Assembly (NCBI RefSeq): GCF_050436995.1
Contig: NC_134758.1
Coordinates: forward strand, 310,001 to 374,000
Length of the DNA stretch: 64,000 nt
Origin: Anticarsia gemmatalis
Taxonomy: Eukaryota; Arthropoda; Insecta; Lepidoptera; Erebidae
Reading direction: 5' to 3'
The notes beneath the pieces are model-generated. The model did not search any database. It saw only the letters and a program-made list of their open reading frames with translations, and had not been told where the DNA came from. Shown here piece by piece: positions 56,342-64,000 of the stretch (its first letter is position 1; each line of letters begins with the position of its first letter). Made by a program: the position numbers and the translations under genes.

Positions 56342-56884
56342 GCATAAATGTTGTGCCTGCTTACATACCTTGAAAAGGTGAGCACGATTGGTGTCCTAAC
56401 TTAATGATTTATAAACTAATTTAATGATTTACAAAAAACACACTTATTACGCGTTTCGAAAGAATAGAATATGTACACTTTTCCAACTTATAAAAAAATA
56501 GGAATTCCTTCTAAGAATTTCCCAAAACACCAAAATAATTGAAACAATCGGAAGCCGAGAATAGGGTCATGGATCATCCGAACTATTGAAAAGCACCATC
56601 TATGACAACGATAAAACATTTAAATAAAAAATAGACTTGACGACAGTTCGAATTATTAGGAAATATGATAACCACAGATTAACCAAAACAAGCTAGGTAA
56701 AGATGCTATAGTATGTACTCATCTTTAATCCAACGTTAAAACAATGAGAGGAAATCTTAGAATAAACCAATAGCATGATCAATCTCTTGTCAGTCTGTAC
56801 CTACATGTATGGAATATTAATCTTGAACAAAAAACTGCTCAAAGGTGACCTTAGAGTACACGATAGTTCAAATCTATATTTGTC
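56342..56884. other. Unassigned DNA
   Basis: No feature is recognised. Confidence 0.4.
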
Positions 56885-57066
56885 TATACTACTATTATTA
56901 TCTACTATACTACGTTCGGATGGATGTTCGTTACTTAACTACGTAAATTAAATAGTCAGATAGTCCATAACGGATAAAATTACCGGACATATCCGGATTA
57001 AATCATACACTACTTTTAACCTTGAGAAATCTTTTTACGCGGACGTAGTCGTGGGCCGAAACTAGT
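56885..57066 (-). repeat. RTE-type tail remnant
   Basis: The minus strand begins CTAGTTTCGGCCCACGACTA and continues with GTCCGCGTAAAAAGATTTCT. The rest is diverged. Confidence 0.5.
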
Positions 57067-57242
57067 CTTACTAATGATACAATAAAGTTAGCGTGTTTTT
57101 AATCAATCACACCAAAATTACTAAATGCATTTATATAAAATTTGGTCCACGGATAGTTTAACACGAAGCACTCTCCGATAAGGATTTTAAGAATACTCAA
57201 GCTTTTTTTTCACGCGGACGAACTCGCAGGCAGCAACTAATA
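57067..57242 (-). repeat. RTE-type tail remnant, second copy
   Basis: The minus strand reads TAGTTGCTGCCTGCGAGTTC then GTCCGCGTGAAAAAAAAGC. It lies immediately beside the previous copy in the same orientation, diverged from it. Confidence 0.45.
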
Positions 57243-59719
57243 AAAATATCTGTCTATGTTCGTGCTGATTGACAAAAAATATGTAAAGTTTTTATTTAAA
57301 GTGTTAGTTGTTCGTGTTAGGTATGAAGACTTGACATGTAACAAGAAATATATGAATCATCTTATTAATCAGCCTGTCTTATATATTATTGATAATCGTT
57401 TGTTTGTATTATTGGTTAAGAGTTTTTGCTAATTATAGGAAAACTGGCCAAGTGCAAGTTGATTTTTTGGTTAATTTTAAAGAAAAATAAATAGTCGACT
57501 GTTAAAACTTAGATTTGAACCGTCTTATCAATGGAGTCAGCTGTTTTAACCAGTCTACCCATGTTTTGTCTTTCACAATATAGTTGGAACTAAGTCCAAG
57601 TTAGTGAGAAAGATACAGACTATTCGGAGCTCAGACAGAAAAAAACTTTATACATTTCCAACTTGTTTTGTAACCCAACTTCCAAAAATGCTGCACTCTA
57701 TTACATCCAAAAGATTGTGTTTATTGGTACATCGTTCGCGAATCTTGATCCACTATCAACACGGAGTACATACATTAGCGGAGACGAGCAGCTGAGCAAG
57801 CAACGCCGCGGCATTAGCTAGTGTACACTGCGAGGTGCCGAACACGCTTCGGGTTACTATCAGGGCTGCCAGTGACGTACTCATAGGAAAATGTCTCCTC
57901 ATATATTACATGCTTACGACTAATGCACTAGGTAATAGATGCTTTTTTACATTATATGTGTTCTTCATAAAATACTGGTTTTTAATCTTGGATTACTTAT
58001 AATATAACTATGATTTGCTTGTCATGTTAAATGTCCCGTGTGCAAGCCAGTCTACGAAACTAAAAATATCTTAAACAAGGGTCAGTCAGTGTAGTAATTA
58101 ATTTAAACACATACTTAATAAAATTCTCAACAGATATCTAAACAATTACTATTTTCATTTCAACCTTCAATTGATAATAATATATTCTTTACGCAAGTCG
58201 CAGCCCTGTATTTTTCCACGCTTTACATCGCGTCGCTGAAACCTGATAACCAGCAATTGGCGGCACTCTACGACACCACAGCCACCCCCCTGCACCCCGC
58301 TGCACCCCTCTGCACCCCTACACACACAATATTTACTACACCCTGTTCATCATCCCCCAATCGTGACGCCACTCACTTTAGCGATGTTTGATAGCAATTA
58401 AGGATATACATATTGGGATTATATTACCTTTTTTGTTGGTAGTAGCTTAGTTGTCAACATAGTATGAAGGCTTTGTCTTAACTGAAAGATTTATCATACT
58501 TCAGACACGCCCATCATCCTTCTTCTATGCCACTTACATCAATCTCTCCCCAACAAATTGTATTAAAGCATTGATTAATTTTGCGACAGGTTTTCCAATA
58601 CTTTTTTAATTCATATGTTGCCGTTGAATTACACTACATTGGATGCAAAAATCAATAATTTCTGAAACAAGAATTTACATCAACCCTACTCAAGAATATT
58701 ACCTTGCGCAAATTCAGCATTTCTAGTAATGTATCTACTTGTATCATAAATAAATTGTAGATACCAGAACTAGACACTATACCTACTTTTCTATTACAAG
58801 CTTTTGAGAAGAATTCTAACACCTTAAGCCTTAAACTATCAGTATGTAATTCCCGCTAGCATTTCAAACACCACGTCTCACTCATAAACCATCGCTACTA
58901 GTAACCGCTAGTAACCGCTAGTAAGCGTCGGTAAGTATCGGTAATTACCAGTAACTACTGGTAACACTTGTATGCTCGTAACAACTGGTAACAAGTAAAC
59001 AGCGCTGTTGACTGTAAAACTTTATGTTCTACAGTGTTATGTGAATACCGTTGTAGAGTTAGCACGGGGTTTGTGACAAGACAGTTGTCATCAAAACTTA
59101 TTTTACCTTACAGAAAAATCTTTTATCCTGCGGGTACAGAAATTAGGTATTCAGCTATGTTTTGTTGGCTAGTACAATAAGCTTAACATGTCAGGGGCAG
59201 TTAAGTTAATATAGAAATAAACTACCTGTGTGTAAATAGACTACCTACGTTAGTCTGTTTCTTTATTTCCTGTTTTGATAAAATAATGTTGAGTTTTATT
59301 CATCCACTGAAACGCATAAACCGTTTCAAATTTCTGTGCAACGCATTTTTATCTCATTTTTTTTGTAATAATTATGACAATATGTTTAATATTTACGACT
59401 GACTTTTTTTATTTCCTTCGACTAGACATTTTCTTATGAGGAAAAATTCAAAATGGGCCTAACAGAATAAAATCTTTGAACCAAAAAAATATTTTTTAAT
59501 CCTGTATAGTGGTCAGTTTTGTCTCCTGTGACATAAACATCTTATCACAACACCCCTTGCTAGGCCACTTAAACGACGAACGCACGCATATTTGTTTAAA
59601 CATTGTTTCAGTAAATAGCTGACCGGTGATAATTGTCATACAAAGTTGTCAACGTGACGACACGGCGACGACACGGCCACGGGATGTGCTTGTTTTACCT
59701 GTTACTGAGGTACTAGTTC
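57243..59719. other. Unassigned DNA with small minisatellites
   Basis: Short CTGCACCCC repeats at about 58285-58322 and imperfect AGTAACCGCT/GGTAACTACT repeats at 58905-58990. Otherwise A+T-rich and unrecognised. Confidence 0.45.
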
Positions 59720-60255
59720 TTATGTATTGTTTTTGCTAGGTCACGACTCAAAGTGTAAGTATTGTATTTTTTCTTTTAGTAAGCTGAAATATTCTGTTGT
59801 TTTAGGTCAATAGGTAACAGTTGTGAAATAATCAATATCATTAGACAACTCACACACGGTCATTTGATTGCGAACTAAGCAGAGCTAGTACTATGGTTAT
59901 CAAATAAGTGATGTACATACAAACTTCTACATACATGCTGATATAGATAGATTAACAACCAGACTCAGAACAGATACTCATGATCATCGCAGAAATATTT
60001 GTCCTGGCTGGGATTCGAACCCACCACACGCGGCGCTATGGTTATTGCGGCTAGGTTAACCACTGCACAAGATGTGCAGTTTTATTATGTGTTGTTTTTG
60101 CTATGTCACAACGCGTAGTGTTAAATATGTATTTTTTATTTAAGTTAACAGAAATATTCTGTTGTTTTAGGTCAATAGACATAACTTTAAAACTCTCGCG
60201 TTGCATGTTTAATGTACGGCAGACAGTTATAGGTGACAGTTGTGCAATATGAAAC
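59720..60255. repeat. Tandem duplication split by a SINE
   Basis: TATGTGTTGTTTTTGCTATG and AAATATTCTGTTGTTTTAGG with GTCAATAG appear at 59722-59818 (diverged) and 60087-60180; GGTAACAGTTGTGAAATA at 59813 matches GGTGACAGTTGTGCAATA at 60231. A SINE (59825-60078) now separates the units. Confidence 0.6.
59825..60078 (-). repeat. tRNA-derived SINE, family S2
   Basis: On the minus strand: TGTGCAGTGGTTAACCTAGC (A box), GTGGGTTCGAATCCCAGCC (B box), then CTGGTTGTTAATCTATCTAT, GGTTATCAAATAAGTGATGT on the plus strand, GCTCTGCTTAGTTCGC and GACCGTGTGTGAGTTGTCTA at the end. This is a well-preserved tRNA-related SINE type I recall from Lepidoptera; its body differs from family S1. Confidence 0.7.
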
Positions 60256-62120
60256 ATTTATTGATGAAAGTGATAAAAGGTGTCAAACATTTGCAGTATT
60301 AGCGTAAACATAAGTCATAGAAAGACAATAATATTACTTCAATTGAAATTCTCGTCAGTTCTCGGAAAAATTGCAAAGAAAACGAGATATTGCCATTTAG
60401 CGAAAACTTTACGACCGGCATCACCTCCATGAAAAATATGTGGATTCAACAAAACGATTTTCAGTCGTTTTCAGAGAGCACTCGTCACTGCACTCAGCAG
60501 ATATCTCCTCCGACACTTAACCACAAGTCATTATAAACTATATGAAAATAACGTAAGCTTTTTTCAGCATCCATTTTTGTGACTACTCCGAAGCACATAC
60601 GACACAAGAAAGCCTTTTTAAGCAGTCGCTTCAGTCAGAGACCTGCAATTCTGTATAGTCTGTACTGTCGAGTATCGAGAGTTTGACATTTAAAATGTAC
60701 TGCCAAAATTGTTCTTACGGAGCCCGGTAAAGGCGCTAAACAGATTTTCGAGTAAAATTTCTCGATAGCTAGCCGGTTGACGGTAGTCGATAGTAGTAGA
60801 AAATCGAACTACTGAAATAATAATATACACGTAGCAGGACTACTAACTAACCAATTTAAACCACCATCAGTCTTCCTGTATATCCACAAAAGTGAAACAC
60901 TGAGCTTCAGGCCGCTACCACGAGAACAAAACGTAAACGATACATTACTGTCAGTGTAAAATGTTGCGTTATATTGCTGCGTCGCGTCGCTATAAAATAT
61001 ACTGTCTAGAAACTACACGGTAATGTATACAAATTGCTCTTGTATATAGTGTTATAATGGTGTTGGGTACTTAGGAAAATAAAGAGCTTGATGCGAGGGA
61101 AAGGTAAGGCTTTATGCAAGTATGCTACTTGTTATAGTCATGTCAGAATTAAGATTGATTTTTCTATTGATCAATTTCGAGGATTAAATTTATTTACGTA
61201 TAATAAGGAGGAATAAAGCATTTGTTGCGCTGTTAACTCTGAAGCATGTCATGCCCGATAGTATTTAAGCTAAAGATCTTTAGTCGCACTTTCCAAAACA
61301 AATAACTATTTAGGAAGATTTGTAAAATTTCGGGTTGGATTAAGTCATCAATAGAGATTATTATAATTTATAATTCCACTATATCTCAATTCCCAAACCA
61401 CTCGTAATAATAAAATATTTTAATTCCTTGAACGGAACCTCTCATTACGTCGAAAAAGTTGTATGTTCTTTGGTGGTCCTGTATTTAAATAGTCCCTATC
61501 ACCGATCACCTTCGTTCCTCAGTCGTTTGTCTGCCGATCAGTCGTTCAGTGTCCGCACGTTAGAGGCGCATCCAGTGCAATACATATATGTCATTGTAAC
61601 GACGATGTTGTCGTACCTCCTGTACGTGTGACAGCCCTGACAAATGACAAGCAAGGGATTTTAAAGGATGTGCTAAAATTGTATTTATTTCTCATTCTCT
61701 TCTACAAAAGTAATCAAAAATGTTTATAAACAAATCCGTTACATACTCTATCCCGTGATTTAATTGTTTGTCAATCAGTGACTAAATCTATACCTAAAAA
61801 CAGTTTGAAATAACATACGAACTTTTAACTCATAGCCCTTAAAGTTACTTAGAATTAGAGGTACATAGACGACAGACATACGGCTACATATAGAGTATAC
61901 GAAACGCAGAGCAACTGCACTTTTGACAAAAAATCTGAAGATTCAATTTCACGGCTAAACCACCACCAATGTCTGACTAAAAATATGTGTGTCAGCCCTA
62001 ATAAACGATGTACAAGACTTGGGTGTTAGGGATGTGACACCAATTGTGCATTTACAATGCACTGGGCACATTGCTTGGTATTTTAATCGCAGTAGCAGAC
62101 AATGTTGACGACAAGGTTAA
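60256..62120. other. Unassigned DNA
   Basis: An open frame at 61428-61631 starts at TTG and has no recognised domain. Nothing else is recognised. Confidence 0.4.
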
Positions 62121-62240
62121 TCTTTACTAATAATATAAAGCTTAAGAGCTTGTTATTTTTAACACGCTAATCTTAGGAACTCGAAATTCGAGTTAATTTT
62201 TGACCCTTGCCTCTACCTTATTACGGGAGGAGTACCACAC
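62121..62240 (+). mobile_element. Decayed Helitron (Lep1-like) fragment
   Basis: TCTTTACTAATAATATAAAG and AACACGCTAATCTTAGGAAC correspond to the start of the elements at 50857 and 42190, and GGAGGAGTACCA to their later part. The 3' end with CTAG is missing. Confidence 0.6.
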
Positions 62241-63204
62241 CTAAATTGGACAGTAATGGGTCATATTTATTTGATTAACTTAGCCAAATTAATCAGGTAG
62301 AATTACATTTGAAGGATTTTAAAAATAATAACGATTTTTATAATATTTGTAGAATACTGATCGTGGAAAGTAAACATATCAGAAGTATCGAGCAAACTTC
62401 AAATATTGTCTGTCAAATTTGACATTTCGCCGATAACAACTCGATATCATCGAACCAACCAATCGTCATTATACAAAAAACTTTGCAAATATTCTTTCAA
62501 ATGACTCACGATTTTTAAAAGAATCTTCATCTGACCCACAAATATTGATCATAAATAACATTTCATTCTTTGTCTTAACGTTAATATGTTTAACAGGGAG
62601 TCATGCGTCATGTTCGTAAGTGTCAAACCGTGTCTGGTAGCACGCGATGACACTGACAAATTACGTACAAGTAACATGCAAATTAGGGTATGCACTGCAC
62701 CGTGCGTTAATTAGAATATATTCGGTATTTTATCTACATACTTAGTGCATTCAAGGTCAATCGCAAAAGATAATATTAACAAAAATATTTAAATGAATTA
62801 ATAGTTGTTAAAAAATGTACCTAGTCTTACACTTTTTCTCGCCTTACTTAGCACGGAAAACGAAACTAAGACTTTATGATAATCGCATATTGACCATATT
62901 TTGGCGTACGGCTTAAAGCGCCGAGGTGGTCCCAATCTAAGTTTCAACAAATACTCAATCAATCTGCTAGCAATATTGATTTCAAGACCAAATAAATTCT
63001 TATTTCCATACATTAGCATTTCGCTGGAAATAACACGTAAACACCCTACACGTGAACCTTAGAGCTACCATCTGATTTATAATCTTACTGACAAATACAT
63101 TACAAACTCACATTTACGATCAAACAACCAGCAGAGACAACTTTAACATTAAAATAATTAAAACCATTTAGTAATATTGTAAACACGCAAGCTTATAATT
63201 GGAA
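62241..63204. other. Unassigned DNA
   Basis: No feature is recognised. Confidence 0.4.
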
Positions 63205-63310
63205 TTCAAGATGTTTGTTACTCTGTCACCCAGAAACTACTGAATCGATTTTGATGGAATACAGCACAAAGATAGTTCATGTCCTGAATACAGATAGATA
63301 TTAACCTTTT
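63205..63310 (-). repeat. RTE-type tail remnant
   Basis: The minus strand has CCATCAAAATCGATTCAGTA and GGTGACAGAGTAACAAACAT, matching the closing blocks of the repeats at 21951-22120 and 55295-55650. Confidence 0.5.
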
Positions 63311-64000
63311 CCTGTAAGCAATCTTACCAGACGGCTGATCAATATTTGATTGCGCGATCGTAAGGAATTTATACGTAAAAAAAATTGCCTATCAAAAAAC
63401 AACCTTTTATTCATTACAATAAGATGTATGTAATTTTTATGTAGAGGTATAGTGTTGTTGTTAATGAGTCACCATTTTACATTCAAACAGCAATTGCGAA
63501 TAAAACCGTCAGCCTGTCAAAATATTTAAACTCGTTTGTGTTATAAAGCGATTAGAGCCGGCCATTTTTTATTCGACAATGTTTTTTATTAGTGTTGCCA
63601 ATTACTTGCAGTGACATTTTGTAATTGGCAATTATTGTGCCGTTGTACTTATTTGTTAAGTTTTTTGTGATCAATTTATTTTGATCGTGCGTGTATTATT
63701 CTACTTTAAGTGTGTAGAAATTAATGGTCGCATGTGGTTTTAGGTATAGTAGGTATAACCACAGAAATAAGTAATTTATTTCTTCAAACAAAAAGCATGA
63801 GAAATAATGTAAAGAATTTTTGTAATTTCCGATTAGTCAATTATTCTTAATAGTTAGTATTTTTATGAAAGTCTAACCGTCTAAATCCCTGAACCGATAA
63901 AGACAGAATATTTCGAAGAGGTAGTCGAAGCCCGGAAAACCCTTCGCTGCTAATATAGGTTGATTATGAAATTAAAAAAAAGTAGCAAAATAAAGTGTTG
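63311..64000. other. Unassigned DNA
   Basis: No feature is recognised. Confidence 0.4.

Noticed and set aside
61428..61631. 67-codon open frame
   Set aside because: TTG start and no recognisable domain.

Overview
The window looks like a gene-poor, A+T-rich stretch of a lepidopteran (moth or butterfly) genome. That reading rests on the dispersed repeats: Lep1-type Helitron fragments with TC and CTAG ends, tRNA-derived SINEs, some carrying RTE-like 3' tails, RTE-type LINE tails, and a non-LTR element ending in a CCTAA-type tail. The assignment is from memory of such repeats, not from a search. I find no host exon, rRNA, intact tRNA or CRISPR array that I can defend. Nearly everything recognisable is mobile DNA or its debris.

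Layout. Positions 1-10.7 kb hold short repeats: a 265-bp dispersed repeat, a hairpin MITE, a tRNA-SINE and two TIR MITEs. At 10.76-11.91 kb sits a DNA transposon with matching 12-bp ends and a TAA duplication; it keeps only the two ends of its protein. From 12 to 21 kb come old SINE, RTE and MITE remnants and two nearly identical A+T palindromes. At 21.44-22.79 kb lies a 1.35-kb TIR element whose shorter relative is at 55.86-56.34 kb in the opposite orientation.

The retrotransposon block is at 26.5-33.8 kb. The first element is a 5'-truncated, decayed LINE (RT plus RNase H) with a perfect 14-bp target-site duplication and a CCTAA-type tail. Right after it is an apparently intact CR1-like LINE: ORF1 (coiled coil plus SGNH-like domain) and ORF2 (endonuclease plus RT with all catalytic blocks), ending in GAATTT repeats. 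These two proteins would work together as the RNA-binding and the nicking/copying subunits of one retrotransposition particle.

Positions 34-41 kb hold SINEs and a 2.23-kb sequence bounded by 21-bp inverted repeats, which contains about 558 bp of TTTTA repeats and a 157-bp palindrome but no transposase. This is the best candidate for an undescribed element. Positions 41-64 kb add two Helitron-like elements, a 467-bp foldback with about 98% identical arms, nested MITEs, a truncated RTE LINE and two local duplications carrying later insertions.

The rest (about two thirds of the window) is A+T-rich DNA in which I recognise nothing. Short ORFs there lack start context, family resemblance or coding character.
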